A stretch of DNA of 64,000 bases from a virus, in the IMG/VR virus record IMGVR_UViG_3300031718_000001, positions 62,001 to 126,000 of that record. One strand, given 5' to 3'. The position numbers and the translations under genes are program-made. Positions 54,280 to 64,000 of the stretch are shown here, in pieces. The notes under the pieces were generated by a model, which had not been told where the DNA came from, searched no databases, and was given only the letters and a program-made list of their open reading frames with translations. The stretch's first letter is position 1; each line of letters opens with the position of its first letter.

Positions 54280-54894
54280 GTGGGAACGGCGACGCTGGGC
54301 TACCCGGGCGGCCCGAACATCGCCTTCAGGATCGACCCCGAGATGATCACCTGGAACTGGCAGGTGCTGACCAATGTCACCGAGACGATCGGCGGCCGGG
54401 TCATCCAGGTACTGGGGGCACGCCTGGAGGACCTCACTGTCCAGGGCTCGATGGGCCAGAACCACGCCGATCCGGCCAGCGGGGAGAGCTGGCAGATGGT
54501 CGAGGCCTTCGTCGCCACGATTACCCAGATCATGGAGGCTCAGTCGGCTGATAGCAACCAGCAGGCCCAGATGCACCCTCCGGCGGTCTTCAACTACCCG
54601 CCCAAAGGCTGGCGGTTCAATGTCTACGTCAAGTCGCTCACCGACCCCGACGGCCAGAACTCGGCGATCCTGCGGACGGGCAAGATCAACCAGCGCTACT
54701 CCCTCTCCCTGTTCATCGTCCAGGACGGATCCTCGGCCCTGGTCAAGGCCGGCACCACCAACGGGGTGTTCAGCCAGAAGGCCTACGACGCCGTGTCCGC
54801 GTTCATGGCCCGTATCTCCGACGGCGTGGGCTGGCACTTTACCCAGTACAACGGCCAGGTCACAGGCGTGATCGGCAATCCGGGAGGAAGCTGA
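54280..54894 (+). CDS. tail/baseplate protein
   Basis: 204 residues from GTG 54280 behind gaggaggtgctg. PNIAFRIDPEMITWNWQVLTNVTETIGG and TVQGSMGQNHA are strand-rich; the middle is helical. Similar proteins follow the tape measure in actinophages with contractile tails and join tube to baseplate. Overlaps the next start (TGATGG). Confidence 0.6.
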   Translation: MGTATLGYPGGPNIAFRIDPEMITWNWQVLTNVTETIGGRVIQVLGARLEDLTVQGSMGQNHADPASGESWQMVEAFVATITQIMEAQSADSNQQAQMHPPAVFNYPPKGWRFNVYVKSLTDPDGQNSAILRTGKINQRYSLSLFIVQDGSSALVKAGTTNGVFSQKAYDAVSAFMARISDGVGWHFTQYNGQVTGVIGNPGGS

Positions 54895-55136
54895 TGGCCG
54901 TTACCGACCGCCCCGCATGGGGAGCTGACGTGCCGATCTCGATGCCGGTGCCGGCCAGCGAGGCGCCCATGGTGGAGATGCACGGCTTCGCCATGACCCA
55001 GTTCCGCCTGGTGCACGACCTGACCTCGGCCGAGTACGAGGCCCTGTCCGTGCCGGTCTACGCCCCGGCGCAGCCCAACGGCAACGTGGTGGCAGGCGAC
55101 GCTGCGATCGATTCCAGGTCAGCGGCCAGTGGCTAG
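54894..55136 (+). CDS. small baseplate-region protein
   Basis: 80 residues, ATG overlapping the previous TGA. VPISMPVPASEAPMVEMHGFAMTQFRLVHDLTSAEYEAL suggests a short peptide linking baseplate parts; overlaps the next GTG by 8 nt. Confidence 0.55.
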   Translation: MAVTDRPAWGADVPISMPVPASEAPMVEMHGFAMTQFRLVHDLTSAEYEALSVPVYAPAQPNGNVVAGDAAIDSRSAASG

Positions 55137-55779
55137 GCAGGGACTGAACTGCACGCTGTCCTACGTCAACGGCGGCACGACCTACACCTACCGGGTGCGC
55201 GCGGGGGACCTGTCCTACGGCGTGCAGATGGTCTCGGCCGAGGACGAGGGCCGGGTCACGCGCGCCTATTACCCGCACAAGAGCGCCAATCAGCAGTTCA
55301 GCGTCCAGGTCCTGCTCAAGGACTGGGACGAGCGCTCCGACTTCATGAACTGGCTGACCAGCTACGCCCAGTGGGCGCTCGACCCGAATGCCGCGCGCAC
55401 CGTGTTCCCGTTCATGACCGTCTCGGTGCCTGTCCGGAACTACCAGCAGACCGGTCTCCCCCTGACCGGGTACGAGTGGGGCGCGCACACCGCGATGATG
55501 TCGTTCTCTCCCACCATCGTGTTCGAGACCGGACTGTCGCCGGGCCAGAACGGGACCGGGATAACGGTCAGCTCGGTGATCAACCAGTGGAGCGCGTTCT
55601 CCGCGGACCCGGCCATCCAGTACTTCTACCCGTTCGGCACCCAGCTCTCGGCCAGCCAGGTACCGGAGGACTACAGCCAGGTCATCCCGGCCGCCTCGAC
55701 GCCGCCTGCCGCTACGAGCACCCCGCCCTACGCCCCGGGCTACAAGCCGCCGCCCAACTACTTCGACGTGACGGGGTGA
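55129..55779 (+). CDS. baseplate/tail protein
   Basis: 216 residues, GTG start overlapping the previous gene. Strand-rich start (GLNCTLSYVNGGTTYTYRVRAGD), central FMNWLTSYAQWALDP, Pro-rich C-terminus (PPYAPGYKPPP). In the tail gene series before the hub; likely a tube-baseplate adaptor. Confidence 0.6.
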   Translation: MARQGLNCTLSYVNGGTTYTYRVRAGDLSYGVQMVSAEDEGRVTRAYYPHKSANQQFSVQVLLKDWDERSDFMNWLTSYAQWALDPNAARTVFPFMTVSVPVRNYQQTGLPLTGYEWGAHTAMMSFSPTIVFETGLSPGQNGTGITVSSVINQWSAFSADPAIQYFYPFGTQLSASQVPEDYSQVIPAASTPPAATSTPPYAPGYKPPPNYFDVTG

Positions 55780-55783
55780 GCTG

Positions 55784-58372
55784 ATGGCCGTCTTTATGTA
55801 TTCGCCAGGGATAAAGGTCTACATCTCAACCCAGAGCAACGGCATCGTGGACGTGTCCGACGACGTGACCCAGGGCAACATGGTGCGCCGGTCGGATGGG
55901 GTATCGAGCTTCAGCTTCCAGCTCCAGAACCCGTTCCGGAAGTACTCGGGCATCTTCACGCCGAACGACCGGATCATCGTGATGATGAAGCGCATTAGCT
56001 GGCTGCGCGTCTTCACCGGCTACCTGAACGCTGTCCCGCTCGTCACGGCCTGGCCGTCGAGCGTGCAGATCACCGCGAGCTGCTCGCTCAAGCGGCTCCA
56101 GTACTGGTTCTGGGATCCGGGGCTGCCCGCCAGCCAGAACATGGTCGCCCAGGCGATGGCCACGGCCACCACCAACCCCGACGACGGGGGCGTGACCAAC
56201 GCGGTGATGGCGATCCTCCAGAACGTCGTCGGCTGGCCGGCCGCTAACGTGCACATCGCAGGCATCCCGCAGGCCTGGTCCACCTGGGCCTACAAGATCG
56301 CCCAGGCTGTCCAGGCGGAGACGGCCGAGGCCGACGCGCTCGCCCAGCAGTTCTACGCCACCCTCGGTGCCGGGGGAACCGTCGGCGGCACGACCGGCGG
56401 GGGCGTCACCGTGACCAGCGGGGCGCTGAAGGCCGGCACCTACGGCGGCGTCCAGCTCACTTCCAGCCAGTGCAGCTACGCGATCCTCATCTACAACGTC
56501 TGCATGCAAATGGGCGGCACTACCCGGGATGCTGCCGTCGGCATCATGACCGCCTACCAGGAGTCGCGCCTCCAGAACCTCAACTATGGCACCGGCAGCT
56601 CGCTCGGGCTCTTCCAGCAGGAGAACAACGGGGCATGGGGGACCACGGCGCAGCGGCTCAACCCGACGCACGCGGCCCAGGCGTTCTTCCAGGTGCTGCT
56701 GGCAATCAGCAACCGCGACAGCATGACCATGGACCAGGAGGCCCAGGCCGTCCAGCGCAGCGGCTACCCCACTGCCTACGCCCAGTGGCAGACGATGGCC
56801 ACCCAGGTGGTCAACATCATGGCCAACGGCCAGGGCGCCAGCTCGCTGGGCAACGCCGCAGCGTTCAGCGCGCTGATGGCCAACGGCAAGGCCGGCAAGA
56901 CCGACTGCACCCAGCTCCTGGGCACCGCGCTCGGCCTGGTGGAGAGCAACACGAGCATCACCTACCAGGAAGGCGGCGACTCTGCCCCGAACGTCGCCGA
57001 TCCGACGCTGCTCGACTGCTCGTCCTTCGTGCAGTGGTGCATCTACCACACCCTCGGCTCGCTCAACAACTGCCCGCGGACCTCCCAGGACCAGAGCGCC
57101 TGGTGCCAGGCCTCGGGGAAGATCGTCACCGTCGAGGAAGGCCTCAACATCCCGGGCGCCCTGATGTTCATCGGCAGTCCGGGCAGCGCGACCCACGTCG
57201 AGATCTCCTGCGGCACCGGCCAGAACACGGTCGGAGCCCACCACAGTGGCACCTACGCGGGCGTCGTGACGGCCGGCAGTGCTGTCTGGGGCTGCGCGGG
57301 CCTGGTTCCCGGCTTCGACTACTCGGCGTTCAGCGGCAAGGCCCCCGCCTACAAGGCCGTGCCCACCGGCAGCTCGCTGGCTTCGGGCAGCTTCACTGCG
57401 GTGAGCGCCCAGGGACTTCAGACCAGCCCGGCCAGCACTGAGCCCTGGTACAACCCGAACGACCAGTTCGACACGCTCTTCGGGTCCAATCCGTGGTTTC
57501 CGGTCTTCGATACCGAGGCTGCCACTGAGTCCTCGGTGTTCACCGGCCCGCGCGCCCTGCTGAACGACCAGCCGCTGCTGCCGTACCTGAAGAACCTGTT
57601 CGGGTCGGTCATGCGGTCCTACTGCTCAGGCCCCAATGGCGACCTGATCGCCTGGTTCCCCGACTACTACGGGATCTGGGGCACGGCTGCGATCATGCGA
57701 GTCGAGCCGATCGAGTTGCAGGACTTCACCGTCTACTGGGACGACACCAACCTGGTCACCCACCAGTACACCGTGGCCCCGCCCGCCCAGCAGATGGACC
57801 TGGGCAGCGGCCAGAGCCTCGGCATCACCCTCCCGGCCACTGGCCAGACCATCCCGCTCGACGTGATCTACGCGATGACCACCACCGGCATAGCCACCAT
57901 CGACATCCCGGCGATCATGTACGCCCTGTTCGGCCTGGAGCCGACCAAGGCAGCGGCCCAGGCCTTCATCGACTACATCTACAACCGGTTCGGCGCGCGG
58001 CCCGACCTGGAGCAACTCCCGGGCGTGATCGGCCCGCAAGGCGAGTTCTTCTCCGCGCTGTTCCTGTTCATGAGGTCCTGGGCCTACCAGTACAACGCGG
58101 ATATCCCGCTGACCTTCATGCCCGAGCTGTGGCCGGGCATGCTGATCCAGATCCCGGCCTTCAGCTTCCAGGCCTACGTGACCACGGTGACCCACAGCTT
58201 CCAGATGGGGCCGGGCGGGTTCTTCAACACCACCGTGAACATCGCGGCGCCCGCGCGCCTGCCAGGCAGCGGCAACGACTCAGGCGGCCAGCTCATCGGC
58301 CTGCCGGTAGCCGGCGGCCTTACCGCGGGCACCAACCTGCCGATCCCCGGCGCCGGTACCGGGAGCACCTGA
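55784..58372 (+). CDS. tail hub with lysozyme-like and NlpC/P60 domains
   Basis: 862 residues, ATG behind ggtgagctg. N-terminal beta domain (1-110) as in gp27-like hubs. Residues about 225-345 contain IMTAYQESRLQNLNYGTGSSLGLFQQ, a goose-type/transglycosylase core with the catalytic Glu in QESR. Residues about 365-500 contain LLDCSSFVQWC (catalytic Cys) and HVEISCGTGQNTVGAHH (catalytic His), an NlpC/P60 peptidase. The C-terminal third is a second hub domain (QAYVTTVTHSFQMGPGGF). It would perforate the cell wall as the tail contracts, cutting glycan and peptide. Confidence 0.85.
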   Translation: MAVFMYSPGIKVYISTQSNGIVDVSDDVTQGNMVRRSDGVSSFSFQLQNPFRKYSGIFTPNDRIIVMMKRISWLRVFTGYLNAVPLVTAWPSSVQITASCSLKRLQYWFWDPGLPASQNMVAQAMATATTNPDDGGVTNAVMAILQNVVGWPAANVHIAGIPQAWSTWAYKIAQAVQAETAEADALAQQFYATLGAGGTVGGTTGGGVTVTSGALKAGTYGGVQLTSSQCSYAILIYNVCMQMGGTTRDAAVGIMTAYQESRLQNLNYGTGSSLGLFQQENNGAWGTTAQRLNPTHAAQAFFQVLLAISNRDSMTMDQEAQAVQRSGYPTAYAQWQTMATQVVNIMANGQGASSLGNAAAFSALMANGKAGKTDCTQLLGTALGLVESNTSITYQEGGDSAPNVADPTLLDCSSFVQWCIYHTLGSLNNCPRTSQDQSAWCQASGKIVTVEEGLNIPGALMFIGSPGSATHVEISCGTGQNTVGAHHSGTYAGVVTAGSAVWGCAGLVPGFDYSAFSGKAPAYKAVPTGSSLASGSFTAVSAQGLQTSPASTEPWYNPNDQFDTLFGSNPWFPVFDTEAATESSVFTGPRALLNDQPLLPYLKNLFGSVMRSYCSGPNGDLIAWFPDYYGIWGTAAIMRVEPIELQDFTVYWDDTNLVTHQYTVAPPAQQMDLGSGQSLGITLPATGQTIPLDVIYAMTTTGIATIDIPAIMYALFGLEPTKAAAQAFIDYIYNRFGARPDLEQLPGVIGPQGEFFSALFLFMRSWAYQYNADIPLTFMPELWPGMLIQIPAFSFQAYVTTVTHSFQMGPGGFFNTTVNIAAPARLPGSGNDSGGQLIGLPVAGGLTAGTNLPIPGAGTGST

Positions 58373-61300
58373 TGGCGCCGCCCCGGGCAACCGTCAACGC
58401 GGCCACCCAGTCCGTCGGCTTCACCGCGAAGCTGGTCACGGTCCAGTCCGTCAGCGCCGACGGCACCCAGGCCGTGTGCGTGGACCGGCAGAACACCCAG
58501 ACCACCGTCAGCATGCTGGTGGAGCGCAGCAAGGGGCCGCTCCCGGCCGCGGGCGAGACCTGGCTCCTCGACCAGGCCCTGGGCATGTGGACCTTTGCTG
58601 CCTTCGTGGCGACCTCCTCCGGCCAGTTCGCCGGGGGATCTAGCGGCTCGACGGCCGGGGGGTCGAAGATCACCGTGTCGTCCGAGTCCCCGGTCAACCC
58701 GCAGACGGATGACATCTGGGTCAACGGGTCCTCGGGCAACGCGATCTTCTGGTGGTCCGGCAACGCCTGGGTGGCTACCCAGTTCGGCACCGCGGCGCTC
58801 GCCAACGGCGCGGTCACCGCGGCGAAGATCGCCAGCAGCACCATCACCTCCGCGCAGATCTCTCCCGACGCCGGGATCACGGCCGGGCAGGTCGCCTTCA
58901 CGGTTGGCGAGATCGGCGGCTCGCGGGTATGGACCGAGACATCCCAGCCGCAGGATCCGGGCATCGGCGACCTGTGGATTAACCCGGCCAACGGCAACAT
59001 GGTCTCGACATGGAACGGCCAGCAGTGGACGGCCATCCAGTTCGGTGCGTCAGCGATCCAGCCGGAGAGCCTGACCGCCGCGCAGATCTCGGCAGAGGCA
59101 GGTATCGGACCAGGGCAGGTCAGCTTCACGGCCAGCGACATCGGCGGAGTCACCACGTCGGTTTCGTCAGCCCAGCCGGCCAACCCGAATCTGGGCGACC
59201 TGTGGTTCAACGGCGCGGCCTCCTACGCCCTCTACGAGTGGAACGGCGCGGCCTGGGTGCCCTACCAGTTCGGCACTCAGGCGATTGCGGCCGGGAGCGT
59301 CACGGCTGCGCTCATCGCGGCTAACACGATTACCGCCACCCAGATCGCCTCGGGAACGATCACCTCGGCCCAGATCGCCGCCGGGACGATCACCGCGCAG
59401 AGCCTGGCCGTCGGCGGTGCAGTCAACTTCAACCCGTACTTCGCCGGCGGCTCGGTCACCGGCTGGGCCGGGTACCAGGGCGCGATCACCGCGATACAGC
59501 CCAGCGGCTCGCCGTACCCCTGGGCCGCTCAGCTTGTCCCCAACGGCACCGGGTCGCTGCCTGCGATCCAGGGGTCGCCAGCACCGTTCCCGGTCATCCC
59601 CGGCCAGTACTACCTGGTGTCGGCTGTCGTCAATACCCCCGCGACGGGCGTGCAGCTCGGGTTCACCTGGGAGAACTCATCCCAGGGATTCCTGTCCACC
59701 TCGGCCGCCTCGATCGCCGTGCCGTCCAGCACGTGGGAGGTCATCTCCGCCATCCAGCAGGCACCGGCCGGGGCTGCCTTCGCCTACCCCCTCGTCGCCC
59801 TGCCCGGCACGCCGCCGCCGAGCACCACGCTCGCCGTCGAGGCCTTCCTCGTGCTCACCCCGCTGAACGGCGGGATCATCGAGGCCGGCACGATCACGGC
59901 CGCGCAGATCGCCGCTGGCACCATCATTGCCGGGATCATCAACGGAACCACAGTGACCGGCGCGACCCTCCAGAACAGCGCGACGTTCCCGCGTACCTCG
60001 ATCAATCCGGACGGATCGCTCACCATCACCAACAGCTCTGGCTCTGTCATCTTCAAAATCGGCCCGGACGGCACCATGTACTGGTACAACCCGTCAGGGA
60101 CCGAGTTGCAGATGGAACTCCAGCCCGGCGGTACCACGCTGATCTACCAGTCAGCTACCGGCCCGGTCGAGTTCGACTTCGAGGGCACCGGCACAGGCTC
60201 AACCGACAGCTTCACCCCGCAGAACGCCACCCTGGCCGCATCGAGCGCCTGGAGCTACACCGGCCAGTGGTCCCTGCTGATCACCTCGACGGGCGCCAGC
60301 ACGTACGGAGCGACCTCGCCCGCCTTCGCGGTAGTCGCCGGAACCACCGTAACGGGCAGGCTCACGGTCTACGCCAGCATCCTGCTGAACGCCGTCTCGA
60401 TCGGCGTCACCTTCTGGTCCGGCACCAACGGCACCGGCACCAACCTCGGCACGGTGAACGGAGACCTGGGCACCACGTCGATCGCCGCGACGGCCAACCA
60501 GGTGCTGACGATCACCGGGGCGGCCGTGCCGGCAGGCGCGCAGAGTGCCACGTTCTTTATCGAGGAGTCGTACGCCGACCCGTCCGGTACCCAGATCTGG
60601 ATCGATACCGTGCTCTTCGCCGGCGGCCTGATCTACTCCAGCTCCCCGACAGCAGGAACTGACAGCTTCGGGAACACCGTCGAGCAGGGCACCAACTTCC
60701 GCGGCCTGCCGGGCCTGACCAATGTCTTTGGCGTCGAGGACCCCTATGGCCGCCAGCTCATGAAGGTGGACGCCTCGGGGAACATCTCCGGCCAGCTCGT
60801 CAGCGCGGCTACCGATGTACAGATCGCCGGCAACTCGGTGTCTGCCCTGCTGGCCGACGCCCCCCAGGGCATCATCAACGCCGGGTGGACGCCAGTCGGC
60901 CCGTGGCCTTCTGCCGCGATCGGCTCGACTGAGACGGCGATCCTCGAACTCGACCAGTACCTCCAGGCCGGACGCTCGTACACGCTTCAGGTGCAGCCCT
61001 TCGACATCCAGGGCTCGAACGGCGGCAATTACCGGACCTACATCACCGTGCGCGCGACCTCGAACGGGACTACCCCGACCACCTCATCGCCGGCGCTCGT
61101 CAGCAACACGCCGCTCAACTTCTCCGGCACCACCCAGGGCTCCTGCTGGATGCTGCACCCCGGCTACACCATCGTCATCAACCCGACGGCTACCGGCCTC
61201 TACCGGTTCCTGGTCACCGGGAACACGAGCGGAGGCGGAGGCACGTTCCAGCTTGCCAGCTCGATGGTCGTGACGATCGAGGACAACGGCATCCAGACCA

Positions 61301-61872
61301 ACAACAACACGGCCAACAACGGGATCGCGCTGGGCACTGGCACCAGCGGGGCTGCGGGGGGCGCCCAGAACTGGACCGAGACTTTCACTCCTGCCGCCAC
61401 CTGGTCTTACGGCCCGGGTGGCTCCCTGGTCTCCAGCGATGATGTCCTGTACCAGGGCGACTACGGGGGGAACAGCGGCTACGCCTATCACTCGTGGATC
61501 GAGTGGGGAGTCGGGTCGCTCGGCGACAATCTCAACACCGTCCTCAACTACTCGGTCCAGTCGGTGACCCTCACCCTGACCAACATGTACAGCTACTACG
61601 CCGACGGTACGACCGTCTCGTTCCACAGTGGCACCACCCTGGGCAACCTGACGACCGTCTCGAACGAGTTGCAGAACTGGGCGATGGGCGAGGGGCAGAC
61701 CCTGGCGACCGAACTCATCGGGACGGCGTGGGCTCCCTTCAAGGCAGGCGGCCTGACGTATACCGTCCTGCACCCGCCCAGCAGCAGCCTCGCCCTCAAC
61801 TACGCGGGATACTGGGCCGGCCCCGACATACCCGCTCAGCAGCCCCTCCTCACGGTCAAGTACAACCACTGA
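58372..61872 (+). CDS. large tail fibre / baseplate spike protein
   Basis: 1166 residues from ATG 58372, overlapping the hub stop. An N-terminal OB-like piece (1-75) is followed by three repeats of NPQxDDIWVNxxxGNxxxxWxGxAWVxxQFGxxA (about 105-330) with AKIASSTITSAQI linkers, several carbohydrate-binding-like beta-sandwich modules (350-700), a shaft and a C-terminal jelly-roll (950-1166; YHSWIEWGVGS, LTLTNMYSYYADG). Likely host receptor binding protein. Confidence 0.75.
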   Translation: MAPPRATVNAATQSVGFTAKLVTVQSVSADGTQAVCVDRQNTQTTVSMLVERSKGPLPAAGETWLLDQALGMWTFAAFVATSSGQFAGGSSGSTAGGSKITVSSESPVNPQTDDIWVNGSSGNAIFWWSGNAWVATQFGTAALANGAVTAAKIASSTITSAQISPDAGITAGQVAFTVGEIGGSRVWTETSQPQDPGIGDLWINPANGNMVSTWNGQQWTAIQFGASAIQPESLTAAQISAEAGIGPGQVSFTASDIGGVTTSVSSAQPANPNLGDLWFNGAASYALYEWNGAAWVPYQFGTQAIAAGSVTAALIAANTITATQIASGTITSAQIAAGTITAQSLAVGGAVNFNPYFAGGSVTGWAGYQGAITAIQPSGSPYPWAAQLVPNGTGSLPAIQGSPAPFPVIPGQYYLVSAVVNTPATGVQLGFTWENSSQGFLSTSAASIAVPSSTWEVISAIQQAPAGAAFAYPLVALPGTPPPSTTLAVEAFLVLTPLNGGIIEAGTITAAQIAAGTIIAGIINGTTVTGATLQNSATFPRTSINPDGSLTITNSSGSVIFKIGPDGTMYWYNPSGTELQMELQPGGTTLIYQSATGPVEFDFEGTGTGSTDSFTPQNATLAASSAWSYTGQWSLLITSTGASTYGATSPAFAVVAGTTVTGRLTVYASILLNAVSIGVTFWSGTNGTGTNLGTVNGDLGTTSIAATANQVLTITGAAVPAGAQSATFFIEESYADPSGTQIWIDTVLFAGGLIYSSSPTAGTDSFGNTVEQGTNFRGLPGLTNVFGVEDPYGRQLMKVDASGNISGQLVSAATDVQIAGNSVSALLADAPQGIINAGWTPVGPWPSAAIGSTETAILELDQYLQAGRSYTLQVQPFDIQGSNGGNYRTYITVRATSNGTTPTTSSPALVSNTPLNFSGTTQGSCWMLHPGYTIVINPTATGLYRFLVTGNTSGGGGTFQLASSMVVTIEDNGIQTNNNTANNGIALGTGTSGAAGGAQNWTETFTPAATWSYGPGGSLVSSDDVLYQGDYGGNSGYAYHSWIEWGVGSLGDNLNTVLNYSVQSVTLTLTNMYSYYADGTTVSFHSGTTLGNLTTVSNELQNWAMGEGQTLATELIGTAWAPFKAGGLTYTVLHPPSSSLALNYAGYWAGPDIPAQQPLLTVKYNH

Positions 61873-61897
61873 CCGCCGGCCCGGAAGAAATGAGGAG

Positions 61898-62344
61898 GTG
61901 GGCGCCATCAGGGACCTACAGCTCGTCGGCGGCGACCTGTTCGCATCCGGCCGCGGATTCGCCACCGTCACCGGGGTGAACTACGTGCGCCAGCGCGTGG
62001 CCACGGCCCTGTCCGAGCCGTACGGCTCCGACCCGTACAACCCCGCCTGGGGCTCGGCCCTGTCCGGGTACCTGGGCGGCCCGCAGGTCGCCGGGACCTC
62101 CGCGCTGATCACCTCCGAGGTGTCCCGCGTGCTGGCCGGCCTGATCGCCGCGCAGCAGCTCATGATCACCTCCAGCGCCATGCAGGGTACCCGGAGCCAG
62201 CTCGCCGCGGCCGACACGATCGCCTCGGTGGACAGCGTGAATGCCTCGGCCGGGATCAGGCCCGACGCCATCGCCGTGGCGGTCTCCCTCACGACCCAGG
62301 GCGGCCAGCAGTTCCAGGTCGCGCGGATGGTGACCGGCTCATGA
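61898..62344 (+). CDS. baseplate wedge protein (gp25/GPW-like)
   Basis: 148 residues. The GTG at 61898 directly abuts gaggag, so the start is not certain. DLQLVGGDLFASGRGFATVTGVNYVRQRVATALSEPYGS, then NPAWGSALSGYLGG matches the GPW/gp25 family. Its stop overlaps the next ATG (ATGA). Next to baseplate J, as in P2 and T4-like phages. Confidence 0.8.
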   Translation: MGAIRDLQLVGGDLFASGRGFATVTGVNYVRQRVATALSEPYGSDPYNPAWGSALSGYLGGPQVAGTSALITSEVSRVLAGLIAAQQLMITSSAMQGTRSQLAAADTIASVDSVNASAGIRPDAIAVAVSLTTQGGQQFQVARMVTGS

Positions 62345-64000
62345 CCACGCCCGCCGTCGCGACCATGCAGAGTACCCAGGCCGGCTGGTCCTCCCAGATC
62401 TGCGCCGCGCTGGCCGTCAGCGACCCGGACCTCGACACCTCGGTCGGCTCGGTTACCCGGAAGATCGTCGATGCGGCGGCGGCCTCGCTCGCCGCGGCCA
62501 CGCTCGATACCCAGATGCTGAGCTACCAGTACGACATCAACTCGATGACGGGGGCCGCGCTCGACGCCTTTGTCCAGCAGTTCGGCATGACCCGCTATCC
62601 GGCGCTGCGGGCTACCGGCACGGTGACGTTCACCCGCGGCACGGCTACTGACGTAGTGACGGTACCGGTTGCCGCGCAGGTCGGGTCATCTGACGGCACC
62701 GTGGTGGTGCAGACGCTCACGGCAGGCATCCTGGAGCCCGCCGCGCTCTCGGTCACGGTGCCCGTCCAGGCGGTCGTATCCGGCCCGCAGGGAAACGTCG
62801 CGGCCGGGGCGCTCACCCAGATCATGACCGCGGTCAGCGAGGTCACCTCGTGCACCAACGTGAACGCCCTGACCGGCGGGGCCAACCAGGAGACCGATAC
62901 CCAGCTCATCGCCCGGTGGAAGGCGACCGTCTTCAAGAACATGGCCGGGACCAGCCAGATGTTCCTGGGCATCGCGCTGAACGACCAGGACTGCACCGCG
63001 GCCAACGTGATCGACGGCCAGACCAGGTTCCGCGAGCAGCTCCAGATCAGCAGCAACCAGGCCGTTTCCACCGTCTCTGACGCCCAGTACGTGTACCCGG
63101 CTGGCCAGGTGGTCGGCCAGGACATCGACAACGGCAACATCGCGGCGCCGGGCATCCAGTACACCTGGGACTACTCGGCTATCCCGCCGGTCGTGCAGGT
63201 CATCGACCAGTCCTACTTCCCTCCGGGGCAGCTCATCGACGTGAGCTTCCTGTACATCGACGAGTTCAGCCGCAACTCCCCGGCCGCGGGCATCTACAGC
63301 CGGGTGGACGTGTGGTGCGCCGGCCAGCGGCCGGAGAACGCGGCGGCCACGGTCAAGTACACCAACGCGACCACGTTCCAGGCCTCGTCCTCGTCGAGCT
63401 GGTACACCGGCAACTTCATCCGCCCCGACGGCACCCAGCCGGCCGCGGGCAACATCTTCGTGCCGCTGCCCTTCGGGCCGATCCTCACCGTCGATAGCGT
63501 CGTGGTGCTCAACGGCACCACGTACGGCCTGGCCAGCGAGGCCAACCCGCTGGGGACCTCCGCGAGCGGCGTCGATTACGCCTACCAGATCGTGCACCGT
63601 ACCGGGGCCTACGGATTCAGCCCCTACTCGGACTTCGGTCTGGAGTGGGCCGCCTCGATGCAGCCGGCCACCGGCACCCCGATCACGATCAGCGAGGACT
63701 ACACCTACAACGACGTGCCGAACGCCATCCAGTCCAACCTGGAGAACTGGCGGATGGCCGGCTTCGACGCGCAGGCCCACCAGGGCATCCAGGTGCAGCT
63801 CCAGTTCAGTCTGGCCGTCATCTACGACCCGTCGGTTACCCAGTCGGTCACGCAGGCGGCGATCAGCACCGCGATCCAGTCCTACCTCTCCCAGCTCGGC
63901 TTCAACAGCCGGATCTACCCGTCCAGCGTGCTCCAGGCGGTCGAGAACACTCCAGGTGTCACGGCCTGCCGGTTCCTCACCGCCCTGGACTACCCGGGCT
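62341..64000 (+). CDS. baseplate J-like protein (3' truncated by window)
   Basis: At least 553 residues, open to the window end. Start MTTPAVATMQ; LDAFVQQFGMTRYPALRATGTVTFTRG, VPVQAVVSGPQGNVAAGALTQI and GGANQETDTQLIARWKA are signatures of the baseplate_J family (gp6/gpJ). A beta-sandwich insertion lies at about 240-400. Together with gp25 it forms the baseplate ring. Confidence 0.85.
   Translation, partial: MTTPAVATMQSTQAGWSSQICAALAVSDPDLDTSVGSVTRKIVDAAAASLAAATLDTQMLSYQYDINSMTGAALDAFVQQFGMTRYPALRATGTVTFTRGTATDVVTVPVAAQVGSSDGTVVVQTLTAGILEPAALSVTVPVQAVVSGPQGNVAAGALTQIMTAVSEVTSCTNVNALTGGANQETDTQLIARWKATVFKNMAGTSQMFLGIALNDQDCTAANVIDGQTRFREQLQISSNQAVSTVSDAQYVYPAGQVVGQDIDNGNIAAPGIQYTWDYSAIPPVVQVIDQSYFPPGQLIDVSFLYIDEFSRNSPAAGIYSRVDVWCAGQRPENAAATVKYTNATTFQASSSSSWYTGNFIRPDGTQPAAGNIFVPLPFGPILTVDSVVVLNGTTYGLASEANPLGTSASGVDYAYQIVHRTGAYGFSPYSDFGLEWAASMQPATGTPITISEDYTYNDVPNAIQSNLENWRMAGFDAQAHQGIQVQLQFSLAVIYDPSVTQSVTQAAISTAIQSYLSQLGFNSRIYPSSVLQAVENTPGVTACRFLTALDYPG

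Overview
The window is a contiguous piece of a large, GC-rich, tailed bacteriophage genome with a contractile tail (myovirus morphology): portal, capsid maturation protease, major capsid protein, tail sheath, tail tube, frameshifted tail assembly chaperone, tape measure, lysin-bearing hub, gp25-like wedge and baseplate J are all recognisable. High GC, GTG/TTG starts, a BldC homologue, an Lsr2-like protein, DUF6085/DUF6011/DUF7178-type domains and Streptomyces-like enzymes point to an actinobacterial, probably Streptomyces-like, host. Both window ends cut genes (portal at the left, baseplate J at the right).

Layout. 1-19.1 kb: head module on the + strand (portal, small virion proteins, a solenoid repeat protein, a 1554-residue ParB/SWIM protein, a protease-scaffold polyprotein, a putative decoration protein, MCP), interrupted by a small minus-strand island (5.6-6.4 kb) and by an HNH gene lying antisense inside the protease gene. 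19.2-25.3 kb: small, mostly unrecognised genes, several apparently leaderless; a noncoding region with GTGCAC repeats and DnaA-box-like sites (candidate origin or control region); a RyR-domain gene; a bldC-like gene behind an operator-like dyad. 25.3-34.9 kb: an array of 39 tRNA genes covering all 20 amino acids, with a few small genes embedded, a second HNH gene, and a two-gene operon encoding a globin-reductase (flavohaemoglobin type) and a nitric oxide synthase oxygenase. 34.9-45.7 kb: neck/connector and fibre-like virion genes plus an AP2-HNH gene. 45.7-64 kb: tail module (sheath, tube, Lsr2-like gene, chaperone with -1 slippery site, tape measure, hub with two peptidoglycan hydrolase domains, fibre, gp25, baseplate J), interrupted by a four-gene minus-strand island at 52.5-54.2 kb.

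Most exciting content. (1) The globin-reductase and NOS genes overlap by ATGA and sit between two tRNA-Pro genes: a possible phage-borne nitric oxide production and electron-supply/detoxification cassette. (2) Nine of the 39 tRNA genes carry C instead of the near-universal T at position 33, and fifteen carry C instead of T at position 55. (3) All three HNH genes are flanked by an imperfect, often synonymously recoded duplicate of the gene they interrupt; one leaves the host ORF open in frame although the HNH gene runs antisense through it. (4) A perfect 21-bp hairpin hides the Shine-Dalgarno sequence of the protease gene. (5) Host-like regulators (BldC, Lsr2) are present. Recurrent intergenic motifs suggest three kinds of expression signal. 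All functional statements rest on reading the sequence and remembered family signatures; no database search was possible.
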